58,640 nucleotides of DNA from Phycisphaeraceae bacterium (GCA_020831765.1 JAFIFY010000098.1:1-58640); one strand, 5' to 3'; shown: positions 36,532-45,711, counted from the stretch's first letter. Translations and numbers: made by a program. The notes: generated from the sequence alone by a model not told the origin.

Positions 36532-38613
36532 ATGATGATCGCACGATTGAGCACTTTGATGCTGTTGGCCCTGCTCCCGTTCGCGACGGCCTGCCAGGCC
36601 GGTGATGGGCTTGCGGGCGCTGTCGCCCACCGTGAAGGGACGATGACCCTGCCGTGGTACACCAGCGAGCCGCGGCATGTCACACAACCGCGCGCCAATG
36701 CAGCGCTCTGGGCCAGGCCGGGCACGCAGAAGCGCGATGGCGAGCGAACCTTCCACACCATCACGCTCGAGAACCAATACCTGAAGGTGGTGATCATCCC
36801 GGAAATCGGCGGCCCGATCGCGCGAACGATATACAAGCCCACCGGCGAGGATGTCTTCTTCTTCGAGGAAAAGGCCAAGGACTGGCTGCCCTTCTGGGAG
36901 TCAGGCGTCAAGGTCAATTTTCCGTTTCGTGAACACTGCATCGGAATGGATCAACCGGCATCGTGGCGGATCATCGAGCATGAGCATGGCGCCGTCTCGC
37001 TGGCCATGTGGATGGAGTTCTCCCGTCACAATCAGCCATATCAGGGGACCATGTTCGGCCGGTTCAGCAACATGATGCTGAGTCAGATCGTCACGCTCGA
37101 GCCGGATCGAAACGCCGTCTCGATCACCTATCGGATCATCAACCCCGCGCCGTATCGGCAGGGCCGTCGTGTCTGGACCGATGCCCTCTTCCCGCGCAAC
37201 CACACGCCGGAAGGCATCGTGCAAGGCGATGGCACGCCCCCGAAACCACGCACCGATACCCAATGGATCTTTCCCGCGCGGTGGGCGGCCAATCACCTCG
37301 GGCGGGAGTACCGGGAATACGACCAGGATGAACGGTTCATCGGTCGGGTCACGCGGGAGCATACCTCGGTCTTCAGCCTCGATATCCCGCACGGTTTCGC
37401 CGGGTTGTGGTATCCCTCGGTCCGGGTCAATCGCCTGCGCATCTTCGATCCGACGATCGCCCCCGGGGTCAAGTATTACTTTCAGGGCGAGGGCCGGTTC
37501 CGCCCGGATACGCTCACCAGCCACATGTATAACTTCGCCGAGTTGTGGGGCGGCTCGGATAACATCATGGAAGGCGTCGAACATTGGCTTCTTCCCGGCC
37601 ATGATTACCGGTTCAGCCACACGTATACGATGATTCGCGACATCGGCCGGGTCAGCTATGCCAATGAGCACGCCGCGGTCCACGTCGAGCCGGGCCGGCG
37701 GGTCGAGGCGATCACGCTGGCGCCGATCGAGCAACTGAGCATTCGCTGGAACGGAACGCCGCTGGGCAAGCCGATGGCCTGCGGCCCGGAGCGGCCGGTG
37801 CGCTTGGATCTGCCCGAGGGCATCGATGAGGGAACGCTGGAGCTCTTCGCCGGCGAACAACTGCTGCTCAAGCAGTCGTTTCCGCTCTCGCTGGAATCCG
37901 ACACTTCGCGGCACGAGTTCATTCTCGCCGCCGCCGCGCCCGGCCAGCATGAGCACACCGAGCGCCTCAACGACCAGATGGATCACGGCCGAACGCTTTC
38001 GGGCACCCTGCGAAGCGCGCCAGCCGATTCACTGCAGCGCGGCCGTATCGCCTATCGCCTTGGCCGCATGGAGCCGGCCGTGGAAACCCTGACGCGATTC
38101 ACCGAAAAGCACCCGGATGTTGGTGAAGGCTGGCATCTTCTGGGCATGGCGATGCTCGAAGACGGGAAGGTCGAGGCGGCGGGCGAAGCGCTGGACCGCG
38201 CGCTCGCGGCCGAGTCGCCCTGGCCGGGCGCGGCGTACCACCGAGCCATTCTCGACCTTGCCGGCGGTCGGGCCGATGCAGCGCTCAACCGCCTGTCACG
38301 CCTGATCGAAGCCCAACCCGGCCATTACGAAGCCCGGTTGCTGCACACCAAGCTGCTGGCTCGACAAGGCGACCGACGTGACGATGCCCTCGGCCAGGCC
38401 CGCAAGCTGGAAGAACGCGACCCCGCCGACCCTCGCGCTGCCTATGTCCTGATGCGAATCACAGAAACATTGGATGATGAAGCGGCCCATCGGCGCGCTT
38501 TGGATGGCTTCAACCGCCTCATGAAGGAACCAGGTGCCCAGCGTCGCCTGAATGAGTTCCAGCAGGCCGGCAAGGGCCGGTTCATTCATCCCGCCCGCCT
38601 TCAATCATTCTGA
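36532..38613 (+). CDS. Exported DUF5107 domain protein with TPR repeats
   Basis: A protein of 693 residues. A signal peptide (LMLLALLPFATACQAG, possibly a lipobox) is followed by a DUF5107 domain with its characteristic strands TITLENQYLKVVIIPEIGG and ESGVKVNFPF. The C-terminal 200 residues are TPR-like helical hairpins (RIAYRLGRMEPAVETLTRF, EGWHLLGMAMLEDGKVEAAG, EARLLHTKLLARQGD). DUF5107 is a galactose-mutarotase-like beta-sandwich fused to TPRs, common near carbohydrate-use genes; its reaction is not known. ATG 36532 has AAGGATGAG upstream. Confidence 0.82.
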   Translation: MMIARLSTLMLLALLPFATACQAGDGLAGAVAHREGTMTLPWYTSEPRHVTQPRANAALWARPGTQKRDGERTFHTITLENQYLKVVIIPEIGGPIARTIYKPTGEDVFFFEEKAKDWLPFWESGVKVNFPFREHCIGMDQPASWRIIEHEHGAVSLAMWMEFSRHNQPYQGTMFGRFSNMMLSQIVTLEPDRNAVSITYRIINPAPYRQGRRVWTDALFPRNHTPEGIVQGDGTPPKPRTDTQWIFPARWAANHLGREYREYDQDERFIGRVTREHTSVFSLDIPHGFAGLWYPSVRVNRLRIFDPTIAPGVKYYFQGEGRFRPDTLTSHMYNFAELWGGSDNIMEGVEHWLLPGHDYRFSHTYTMIRDIGRVSYANEHAAVHVEPGRRVEAITLAPIEQLSIRWNGTPLGKPMACGPERPVRLDLPEGIDEGTLELFAGEQLLLKQSFPLSLESDTSRHEFILAAAAPGQHEHTERLNDQMDHGRTLSGTLRSAPADSLQRGRIAYRLGRMEPAVETLTRFTEKHPDVGEGWHLLGMAMLEDGKVEAAGEALDRALAAESPWPGAAYHRAILDLAGGRADAALNRLSRLIEAQPGHYEARLLHTKLLARQGDRRDDALGQARKLEERDPADPRAAYVLMRITETLDDEAAHRRALDGFNRLMKEPGAQRRLNEFQQAGKGRFIHPARLQSF

Positions 38614-38736
38614 ATCCGCGGCTTAGCGATCGAGGTGGTCCGGAAGCCTTCAGGGTTCGCCGCTGAATCCGGAAATCCCGATCACGGCGACCCGGCGAAG
38701 CAGCACCGATCATGCCCATACCCCCGGGCTGATCGA

Positions 38737-39543
38737 TTAAAGCCCGAGGACGAACCGCTCGATTCGCCGCAGGCAGGATTCACGGGCTTCATGGAGAATG
38801 TAATGCCCGGCGCCCGGCACGGCCTGGTGTTCAACGGGTATCCTTGCCTGCTCAAGAGCCTTGGCGAAATTCAAAGTCTGCGCCGGTGGCACGCCCCGGT
38901 CCGCCTCGCCATGCATCAGCAGAAACCGAGGCGCATCGGCTCGTCCTTTCCATGCCGTCAGCAAGGCGATCGGCGAAGCCGCCTCGGCACGATCCTGTAT
39001 CTCCGGTTCCTCCAACCCGCCGCCCAGGAGAAGCTCGACATGTCGCCTGAAAGGGAACCCCTGACCGCGTAGGGTGGCGTACCGGAGATCATGGACCCCG
39101 CACAACGATATGACCGCGACAACGGCCCGATCCTGAGAAGCCACAATCCGCCCGTCTGCCATGATGCCATGGCGAAGCCCGGCGGCGGCGGCCAGGTGGC
39201 CGCCCGCTGAATGGCCCAGAAGAACCACTCGCCGCGAAGAATCTCGACGGAGGAATTCGATCGCCGCCAGCACATCCTCCAGACACGCGGGAAACACCGC
39301 GTCATCGGATCGGCGGTAGTTCATCGTCGCCGTTGCGATTCCACGCCGCGCAAAATGCTGCATCTCCGGGCAGAACACATCCTTATCGCCCTTGTCCCAT
39401 CCCCCACCGTGAATCATCAGCAACAGACAGTCGCCGCGAGGCGACACGGGAACCGCCAGGTCAAGCGTCAGTCGCTTGAGAATCGATGGGGCATAAGAGA
39501 TGCCTTCCCGAATCCGTATCTCATTCATCGTCATCAAGACCAT
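38737..39543 (-). CDS. Alpha/beta hydrolase (BD-FAE/HSL-like esterase)
   Basis: About 268 residues. The oxyanion-hole motif HGGGW (45-49), nucleophile elbow GHSAGGH (Ser112), an acid-bearing LMHGEADRGVPP and a His in GAGHYI complete the catalytic triad. No signal peptide, so cytoplasmic. Likely a carboxylesterase or carbohydrate esterase acting on short acyl groups. The start is ambiguous: several in-frame ATGs lie between 39528 and 39585; 39543 is the one best placed relative to a GGAGGT. Confidence 0.88.
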   Translation of the reverse strand: MVLMTMNEIRIREGISYAPSILKRLTLDLAVPVSPRGDCLLLMIHGGGWDKGDKDVFCPEMQHFARRGIATATMNYRRSDDAVFPACLEDVLAAIEFLRRDSSRRVVLLGHSAGGHLAAAAGLRHGIMADGRIVASQDRAVVAVISLCGVHDLRYATLRGQGFPFRRHVELLLGGGLEEPEIQDRAEAASPIALLTAWKGRADAPRFLLMHGEADRGVPPAQTLNFAKALEQARIPVEHQAVPGAGHYILHEARESCLRRIERFVLGL

Positions 39544-39676
39544 TAGACCATATCGCCCACCTCCATGAACCGCTCCCATCAGCACACCGCATCACGATCG
39601 AGCATGCTCCGACCGGCGGGAACTTCTCGACCGACGCGGCTCGAATCCAGACCAAGGCGCCACCAAAGGTGATCGT

Positions 39677-40471
39677 TCAAACCCGACCCGCGGCCAATCG
39701 AGCCACCGGGCCGCTTTCGGCATCGGCGGCTCCAAGCTCCTTGACCGCCTCATCGAGAAACCCGCAAACCGCATCGCGATCAAGCTGCTCGATCCGGCCA
39801 CGTTGTCGAAGCTCGTAAGCCCTGGCGACGATGGAACGAGCCGGCCCGTGGTCGAGATACCACGCCGCACCGGCCAGTTTGCTGACCAGTCGGCCGGTGG
39901 CGCGAAACATCGCAGCGCGGCAGGCATTGAGCACCGCGTTCATGCCCGTCGGATCGTCGAGGGGATGGTGAATGGATCGGCGATGCCAGTCGATCATGCC
40001 GCGGAACTGAAGCGATATCCACTTCGGCGAAATCTGGCCGATCGCGGCGCGCGGCGGTGGGCCGTGCAAAGCCCACGCATGCTCGCGGCAGCCGGCAAGA
40101 TCAACGATCAGTTCCGACTCCCTGCCGTGAAGATGCAGGCGCGGCGGGTTCCGGGAAAGCAGATCAGCGCCAAGCTCGAAGCTCAAAGGCGGCCTGGGAT
40201 GGGCTGCGATGCCAGCCCGCATCACAACCAACTCAAGACCTCGCGCTGGGCAGGGAAGTCGATCAGGATGCAGATGTTGGCAGATCAATCGCGCCCGATC
40301 CGGCAGCAGCCGGCCGTGGACCAGGACCAGCACATCAATATCGCTGAGCACGGGCTGAAAGTCGCCACCGGCGACCGAACCAAACGGATAGATGCCCGCC
40401 ACCGCCGGCCCCAGCTCGTTGAGAAGGCGACGAGTCAGTTCCGACAGATATGGACGGCACATCGACTTCAC
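39677..40471 (-). CDS. Aminoglycoside adenylyltransferase-like nucleotidyltransferase (AadA/ANT(3'')-like)
   Basis: A protein of 264 residues. The N-terminal nucleotidyltransferase fold has GS followed by a metal-binding DxD: FGSVAGGDFQPVLSDIDVLV (Gly31, Ser32, Asp44, Asp46). The C-terminal helical domain (PKWISLQFRGMIDWHRRS, LNACRAAMFRATGRLVSK, ARAYELRQRGRIEQLD) matches the DUF4111-type domain of AadA enzymes. Members transfer AMP to streptomycin or spectinomycin, but chromosomal relatives may have other substrates. A resistance phenotype is not claimed. Confidence 0.78.
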   Translation of the reverse strand: MKSMCRPYLSELTRRLLNELGPAVAGIYPFGSVAGGDFQPVLSDIDVLVLVHGRLLPDRARLICQHLHPDRLPCPARGLELVVMRAGIAAHPRPPLSFELGADLLSRNPPRLHLHGRESELIVDLAGCREHAWALHGPPPRAAIGQISPKWISLQFRGMIDWHRRSIHHPLDDPTGMNAVLNACRAAMFRATGRLVSKLAGAAWYLDHGPARSIVARAYELRQRGRIEQLDRDAVCGFLDEAVKELGAADAESGPVARLAAGRV

Positions 40472-40638
40472 GGTCGGCGTTTTCGCCAGGGACGGAGAAC
40501 CAGAAAGCTCACGCCCCCGACTTACCCCATCTCCATACGGCCCGCCCAGACCACGATCCCCCGAGCTTTCATTGACTCGGCCAGCCTGACCTCATAGCCT
40601 AACGAATATCCATTCACCCCCGGGAAGAGAGGGAATCG

Positions 40639-41958
40639 ATGAAAAGATTGTCTGGTTTGTTTTTCGTGCGGCCGTTGGGACTTACCGCCGCGCTATGTGT
40701 CGCGATGCCGGGGGCGGTCAATGCGGAGGGTCCGAACACCTCGACCGTCCGGGTCGCGACGGGTCTGAGTTCTCCGCTTTTCGCCACCGCGGCACCCGAC
40801 GATCCCAGCCGACTGTTCATCGTCGAGCGCGGCTCCGGCGGGAATGCGAATATTCGCATCCTGGACCTGACCACACAGACGATGCACAGCGAGCCGTTCC
40901 TCACTGTACCCGGTCTCATTACCGGAAATGAGCGCGGCCTGCTGGGCATGACGTTTCATCCCGACTATGCCGACAACGGACTCTTCTACATCAATGCCAC
41001 GTTCTCCGGCGGGACACAGGGCATCACGCGCATCAGGGAATACTCGGTCGCCGGTGATCCGTTGACCAGCAATATCGCCGATGCGACCTCGGCACGCGAT
41101 CTGCTGAGCATCGACCAGCCCTTTAGCAATCACAACGGCGGATGGATCGGCTTCAACCCGGCCATCGAGCCCGGACAGCCGCAATACCTTTACATCGCCA
41201 CCGGAGATGGCGGAGGAAGCAATGATCCGCTGAACACTGGACAGCGCCTGGACACGCTTCACGGCAAGCTTCTTCGTGTCGATGTCAACAGCGATGACTT
41301 TCCCGATGACGCCTCCCGCAACTATGCGATTCCTTCGGACAATCCGTTCGTCGGCGAGACCGGGCTGGACGAAATCTGGGCCTACGGGCTTCGCAACCCG
41401 TGGCGGAACAGCTTCGATCGCATGACCGGCGACCTGTGGATCGCCGATGTTGGCCAGAACGCGCGCGAAGAGATAAATTTTCAGCCCCATGACAGCCCGG
41501 GGGGCGAGAACTACGGCTGGCGATTACGTGAGGGAACCATCGAGACCCCGACCGGCGGTGTCGGCGGCCCACCGCCTCCGGGCGCGATCGATCCCATCTA
41601 CGAGTACACCCACGGCACCGGCCCCTTCCAGGGGCAATCGGTCACCGGTGGCTACCTCTATCGCGGCCCTGTCACGGAACTACAGGGGCTGTACATCTTC
41701 GCCGATTTCATCTCGGACAACATCTGGGCGCTCGATCCATCGGACCTCGCCGATCCGCAGGTGGTCCGAATCAACGACTGGCTCACGCCCGATGTCGGCC
41801 AGATTCAAAATATCTCCTCGTTCGGCGAGGATGCAGTGGGCAACCTCTACATCGTCAGCCTCAATGGCCATGTCTTCATGATCGTTCCCGAGCCGGGATC
41901 AATCGTGCTCCTGGCTGGCGCCGGGCTTCTGCTGGTCAGACGGAAATGCAGGGCGTAG
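40639..41958 (+). CDS. PQQ-dependent sugar dehydrogenase-like protein (GSDH family) with PEP-CTERM tail
   Basis: A protein of 439 residues. A signal peptide ends near AVNAEG. The six-bladed glucose/sorbosone dehydrogenase propeller is clear: GLLGMTFHPDYADNGLFYIN, SNHNGGWIGFNP, YLYIATGDGGGSNDP, ETGLDEIWAYGLRNPWRNSF and LWIADVGQNAREEINF. It ends with VPEPGS, a hydrophobic span and RRKCRA, a PEP-CTERM signal. It would oxidise soluble sugars outside the cytoplasm and be sorted by an exosortase. The stop codon is directly abutted by the IS66 remnant. Confidence 0.9.
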   Translation: MKRLSGLFFVRPLGLTAALCVAMPGAVNAEGPNTSTVRVATGLSSPLFATAAPDDPSRLFIVERGSGGNANIRILDLTTQTMHSEPFLTVPGLITGNERGLLGMTFHPDYADNGLFYINATFSGGTQGITRIREYSVAGDPLTSNIADATSARDLLSIDQPFSNHNGGWIGFNPAIEPGQPQYLYIATGDGGGSNDPLNTGQRLDTLHGKLLRVDVNSDDFPDDASRNYAIPSDNPFVGETGLDEIWAYGLRNPWRNSFDRMTGDLWIADVGQNAREEINFQPHDSPGGENYGWRLREGTIETPTGGVGGPPPPGAIDPIYEYTHGTGPFQGQSVTGGYLYRGPVTELQGLYIFADFISDNIWALDPSDLADPQVVRINDWLTPDVGQIQNISSFGEDAVGNLYIVSLNGHVFMIVPEPGSIVLLAGAGLLLVRRKCRA

Positions 41959-42265
41959 AACTGGGCCGAAACGCTGAGCCGTTATCTGGATGACGGTCGG
42001 CTGGCGATCGACAACAACGCCTGCGAACGCAGTCTGCGCGGCAACTCGATCGGAAGGAAGAACTGGCTGTTCACCGGCAGCCAGGCCGGCGGCCGCGCCG
42101 CGGCGGCTTCCGGGGGCGGCGGCCATGTTCAGCCTCAACAGCAGCGCCAAGCGAAACCAGATCGAGCCGACGGCCTACCTCAACGACCCCTTCACCCGCC
42201 TGCCCGAAACCTCAACCGACAAGCTCACCCAATCCCTCCCCGATCACCGGCAACCCCCGGCCTGA
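41959..42265 (+). pseudogene. IS66-family transposase C-terminal remnant, copy B
   Basis: The frame reads NWAETLSRYLDDGRLAIDNN, then ACERSLRGNSIGRKNWLFTG and SQAGGRAAAA, the diagnostic DDE C-terminal part of IS66 TnpC. After a frameshift in GC-rich sequence near 42115 it continues FSLNSSAKRNQIEPTAYL, NDPFTRLPETSTDKLTQS, LPDH and stops. The piece begins immediately after the stop codon of the sugar dehydrogenase gene. Its last 145 bases match the inverted remnant at 14036-14180. Confidence 0.85.
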
Positions 42266-42337
42266 ACCCGTGATCCCATCAGGGTTCTTACGGCTTCAAG
42301 GCTAGGGGGTTGACGGAACGCTTTCGCCGAATCCACC

Positions 42338-42691
42338 TTAACAGCGCGCCCAGTTTTTGCGGAGCAGCTCAAGCAAAAACACGATGAACTTACCGATGCA
42401 GAAATACTGCGCGCCTCCCAGCACGAAGAACCCAACTGCGTTCATAATTACGTAGCGCATGAAATCACTGGTGTTTGCCTCGACAAAAGGGCCAAGCCAG
42501 ACATCGATCGGTAATATCAGCCATCCCAGCGGAAAATCAATGGCCAGGAACACGGTCCATGCCATTACAACCTCCCTTGACTCCGAAAAGTGCGTGCCGA
42601 TACAAATTGCCATGGCGATTACTGCGATGCTGTGCATGATTAGAAGCAGCCATGGGATTGTCCAAACCATACGTGACATTCTGCTCAGCAT
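42338..42691 (-). CDS. Small polytopic membrane protein, candidate immunity protein
   Basis: A protein of 117 residues with three to four hydrophobic helices (IPWLLLIMHSIAVIAMAICI, VVMAWTVFLAIDFPLGWLIL, VIMNAVGFFVLGGAQYFCIG). It begins 3 bases after the stop of the RHS gene on the same strand, so it is coexpressed. Small membrane proteins directly behind RHS toxin genes are usually immunity proteins. Base composition is AT-richer than the surrounding core genes, suggesting transfer. No family recognised; the immunity role is inferred from position. Confidence 0.6.
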   Translation of the reverse strand: MLSRMSRMVWTIPWLLLIMHSIAVIAMAICIGTHFSESREVVMAWTVFLAIDFPLGWLILPIDVWLGPFVEANTSDFMRYVIMNAVGFFVLGGAQYFCIGKFIVFLLELLRKNWARC

Positions 42692-42694
42692 AAG

Positions 42695-43864
42695 CTATAG
42701 CCCTCGCCAAGCCCAGACGTGACAGTTGCGCGAGAACCAGGTGTAGTCATATGTTGCGACCGGAAAAATGCACTTATCTCGTTTGACGGCGGGACAAACT
42801 TTCTTTTGTTGACAATCTCCCGTTGCCAGAGGCTCACGCGAAATCCGGCCTCCCGCCCTGGTACCCGACTGTTTGCCGTAGCAATTTCGGTTCGGACCAT
42901 CGCAGCAGATGTACGAGTGTGTTGGTCGCAGCGACCAGGGCATTCCTCCACCGTAGCCGGCGAGCCACGGAACGCCAGCGAGTGGTCGTTCGCAAACCCA
43001 TAGCGATACTTTGGCCACGACCCGGCGCTCCATCCAGAATATGGGATTACTTCCATCAGCGGTTAGAAACGGACCGTATGGGTCATACGTAGACATCCTT
43101 TCTGATTCGCAGCAATCCCTATCTGGGTCGTACCATTGACCGTCATTGGAGTTGCCGCAGCAGCGGAGGTTGACCCGATGGCCACGCGTGACACCGCCGC
43201 AGCACTGTTTCTCTTTTGAGGAAGCGGCAGCGATCGTATCGAGCCGCCTCTGCTTTTCCGCACGTTCATCGCGAAGTGCTTCGTAGTCATACTCAGTTAC
43301 TACATGCTGATTATATGGATCAACGTCATTCGCTACCGGCCACAGCCCCATATCGGCTCGCATCCTTGCATCGCGGGCTCCCCTCTCAGCACGACGAAGC
43401 GAGCTTTCCTGCGAGCGGATGATTTCAGGGTTACCGAATCGTGTCTGTTGATCTGGAAGCTCGGCGACCGAAAGCAGCCCCATCGGATCCACCCCGCCCC
43501 ACCTGACGAAGTAGCCGGCGTAGAGATTGCCGCCATCGACATAGCCCAGCGGGTCGCGTTGCATGAAGCGGCCCAGCAGTGGGTGGTATTCGCGCCCCCG
43601 GAAACGGGCGTGGTAGGTGCCCATTCCGGGGGCGGGATTCCAGCGGTAGCCGGTGCAGAGGATTTCATTGCCAAAGGCGCTTTCCGTGCCCTCAGGCTCA
43701 TCATCGACCTGCTGCAGTGACCAGTCGGGCTTCAAGAACGTCACCCGCCCATACGGATCGTACAGGTAGCGTTCGACCGGACCATCGGGCATAGCGTTGG
43801 ACATCTCCCGCCGCGCTAAAGCGGGCGGTGGGCTCTGGCCGGAAGATTTCCGCGCTGTCAGCAA
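42695..43864 (-). CDS. Short RHS-repeat-core protein with Cys-rich C-terminal toxin-like domain
   Basis: A protein of 389 residues from a TTG start. After a leader and one YD-type unit (GPVERYLYDPYGRVTFL) comes the RHS-associated core, about residues 64-130 (NEILCTGYRWNPAPGMGTYH, LLGRFMQRDPLGYVDGGNLY, VDPMGL). From residue 131 the sequence is unrelated to other RHS tails and rich in Cys. The last 80 residues contain THSYICCDG (His316) and end with TYDYTWFSRNCHVWAWRGL (Cys381), a His-then-Cys pattern reminiscent of circularly permuted papain-like/NlpC-type hydrolases. That reading is speculative. No signal peptide and no long YD-repeat barrel are present, so it looks like an orphan RHS tail cassette. 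AT-richer than neighbours. Confidence 0.75.
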   Translation of the reverse strand: MLTARKSSGQSPPPALARREMSNAMPDGPVERYLYDPYGRVTFLKPDWSLQQVDDEPEGTESAFGNEILCTGYRWNPAPGMGTYHARFRGREYHPLLGRFMQRDPLGYVDGGNLYAGYFVRWGGVDPMGLLSVAELPDQQTRFGNPEIIRSQESSLRRAERGARDARMRADMGLWPVANDVDPYNQHVVTEYDYEALRDERAEKQRRLDTIAAASSKEKQCCGGVTRGHRVNLRCCGNSNDGQWYDPDRDCCESERMSTYDPYGPFLTADGSNPIFWMERRVVAKVSLWVCERPLAGVPWLAGYGGGMPWSLRPTHSYICCDGPNRNCYGKQSGTRAGGRISREPLATGDCQQKKVCPAVKRDKCIFPVATYDYTWFSRNCHVWAWRGL

Positions 43865-43958
43865 AATTCAAACCCCGTGAGCGCAGGGCCGGTCGGGCGA
43901 AAAATGCCCAGGAAACCGTCGGCCCGACACGCACAAAGTATACCCCGCGATCCGCGAT
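43745..43958 (-). repeat. RHS-cassette leader, copy B (inverted duplicate of 12341-12560)
   Basis: The homologous leader includes a TATACT -10 box at 43942-43937, the conserved GTCGGGCCGACGGT segment, the TTG start and the codons for VERYLYDPYGRV. In this copy it is continuous with an intact RHS core. The segment 43965-44259 upstream of it holds no supportable gene. Confidence 0.85.
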
Positions 43959-44259
43959 TCTCCTACCCCGGCTTGAAGACGATCGACGATGGCCGAACGC
44001 CGGTGCCGGAAGTCCACTTTCACGCTGACGGTTCAGGATCGCACCCCACGCCCCGGCATCCCGCAGCGACCGCCGTCGCCGCGCCGGAGCCCGACCAGCC
44101 GTACCAGCCCCCGCCGTCAGTTCATCAAGGTGTTCACCCCTACCCATGGCATGACAATAACGCAGACATCGCGAAAGACGGGTTTGGTGGAACGGATATT
44201 GGCGCCGGACATCATCCCCGCAAAGCGAATCGTGCATCGCGGTCGATCTGACCGAACGG

Positions 44260-45285
44260 CTACCGATCGATGCCCAGATACATATCCCGGCCGGGAGCCA
44301 GAGCCTCGATCTTGCGATCGGCGATCGAGCGTTTGAGCATCCAGAAGCCGCAGTCCGGATGAACCCATCGAACCCGCCCCTCGCCCAGCACCCGCTCGGC
44401 CGCTTCGATCCGGCGGGCGATCTGCTCGGGCGTTTCAATGTAGTTGACCTTGATATCCACGACGCCGATTCCCAGACCGATCCGGGGATCGATCTGGGCG
44501 AGCGCCTCGAGGTCCGATGCGGGCCGGTGGGCCAGTTCAAGCACCAGATGGTCGCAGTGCAGTTCATTGAGAAAGTTGATCAAGGGCTCCCATTGGCCCT
44601 TCTGGATCGTCTGGCCGCCGTAGTTGCCAAAGCAGAAATGAACCGCACGCCCAACGCCCTTGTCCACGGCGTCGAGCACCCGGTTGATCGCCCGCGCGGC
44701 CATCGGTCCATCCTCGGGCCTGCCGGGGATATTGGCCTCATCGATCTGAACGCAGGAACAAGGCAGACCTTCGACCTGCTGGGCCAGAACATCGGCCACG
44801 GCCATCAGAAGCTTTTCGAAATCTCCGTAATGATGGTCCAGCAGCGTTCGGGCGAGCATGTACGGACTGGTCAGGGTGAACTTGAAGCATCCGTTCGCCA
44901 CGGATGCCGCCCGACGGCAATCATCCAGCAGGTTCAGCGAGCCTTCCCCAAGCGGCCCCTCGACCACGCCGGCGGGCCTGTTGCGAAAACCCATTTCCCG
45001 CCTGGCGTTGAAGGCACGCCAATCACTTCGGCCCACATCGCCGCGCACACCCGCCATGGCCCGAATGAAGTATTCGATCATTCCGTTGGTATCGGGATGG
45101 TTGACGTCGAACCGATATAGCTCGCCGTCGGTGGGCAGATCGATACGGGCTTGTCGCTGCATGTCGAAGACCACCCGTGTCGCATCGATCACGCCCTGCT
45201 CGCTCGGCAGGGCGATCAGCCAATCGGGAACCGGATAGGAACCGACCGTGGTGGTCAGAATACGGGGGGCATCGCTCGTCATCAT
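44260..45285 (-). CDS. Cobalamin-independent methionine synthase-like (MetE C-terminal domain) protein
   Basis: A protein of 341 residues, the size of single-domain MetE homologues. The N-terminus VGSYPVPDWL is typical. Zinc ligands of MetE are recognisable: His-x-Cys in AVHFCFGNYGG, a Glu in VLELAH and Cys in VHPDCGFWML. It likely transfers a methyl group to homocysteine or a related thiol from a small methyl donor, as core-MetE proteins do. CAGGAA precedes the ATG. It is a single gene with no met operon around. Confidence 0.85.
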   Translation of the reverse strand: MMTSDAPRILTTTVGSYPVPDWLIALPSEQGVIDATRVVFDMQRQARIDLPTDGELYRFDVNHPDTNGMIEYFIRAMAGVRGDVGRSDWRAFNARREMGFRNRPAGVVEGPLGEGSLNLLDDCRRAASVANGCFKFTLTSPYMLARTLLDHHYGDFEKLLMAVADVLAQQVEGLPCSCVQIDEANIPGRPEDGPMAARAINRVLDAVDKGVGRAVHFCFGNYGGQTIQKGQWEPLINFLNELHCDHLVLELAHRPASDLEALAQIDPRIGLGIGVVDIKVNYIETPEQIARRIEAAERVLGEGRVRWVHPDCGFWMLKRSIADRKIEALAPGRDMYLGIDR

Positions 45286-45495
45286 TCAAGTTCCTGGATC
45301 ATCGGTCGCCGGCCGCGCTGTGGAATCTCCAGCCCGCGATGCCGATCGGCTCAGTGGACGGATTGTATCCAACGCCTGCTCCGGAACCTTGCCCGCGAAT
45401 CTGATCGACCGTCCGGCTGATGTCTTGAAGGGATCAGCCGGCCGTGGTTGTTCCAGGCGCGCTCCAGTGGGTCTTGTTCAACATGTGAATCTCCA

Positions 45496-45711
45496 CTACC
45501 GCTCCATCTTCCGATTGGATTGGCGAACGAACTTGATTTTCAATCGCAACGGTTCGCCCAGGCGATCAAGCCATTCTGATGTGGCCTCGTTGCCGCCGGC
45601 AAGCCACCGGGCGATGCTGGGGCGGGCGATACCCGTCTGGCGCGAAAGCTCCGTCGTGGTCATCTCCAGCTTTTCCATACGTGCTCGGACCTGTTCACGC
45701 AGATCATCCAT
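45496..45711 (-). CDS. XRE/Cro-type helix-turn-helix protein
   Basis: A protein of 71 residues. The HTH is MTTTELSRQTGIARPSIARW followed by LAGG and a basic tail ending RQSNRKMER. ATG 45711 has AAGGAA seven bases upstream. The start overlaps the end of a small upstream frame by 8 bases (ATGGATGA). Likely a local repressor or antitoxin-type regulator of the micro-operon. Confidence 0.75.
   Translation of the reverse strand: MDDLREQVRARMEKLEMTTTELSRQTGIARPSIARWLAGGNEATSEWLDRLGEPLRLKIKFVRQSNRKMER

Noticed and set aside
39677-40471. Acquired aminoglycoside resistance cassette
   Set aside because: No integron attC site or flanking transposon is visible and base use matches the neighbours, so it is reported as a chromosomal nucleotidyltransferase of the family only.
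43701-44567. 288-codon minus-strand frame
   Set aside because: Runs out of phase through the MetE-like gene, the intergenic gap and the RHS leader; no protein family.
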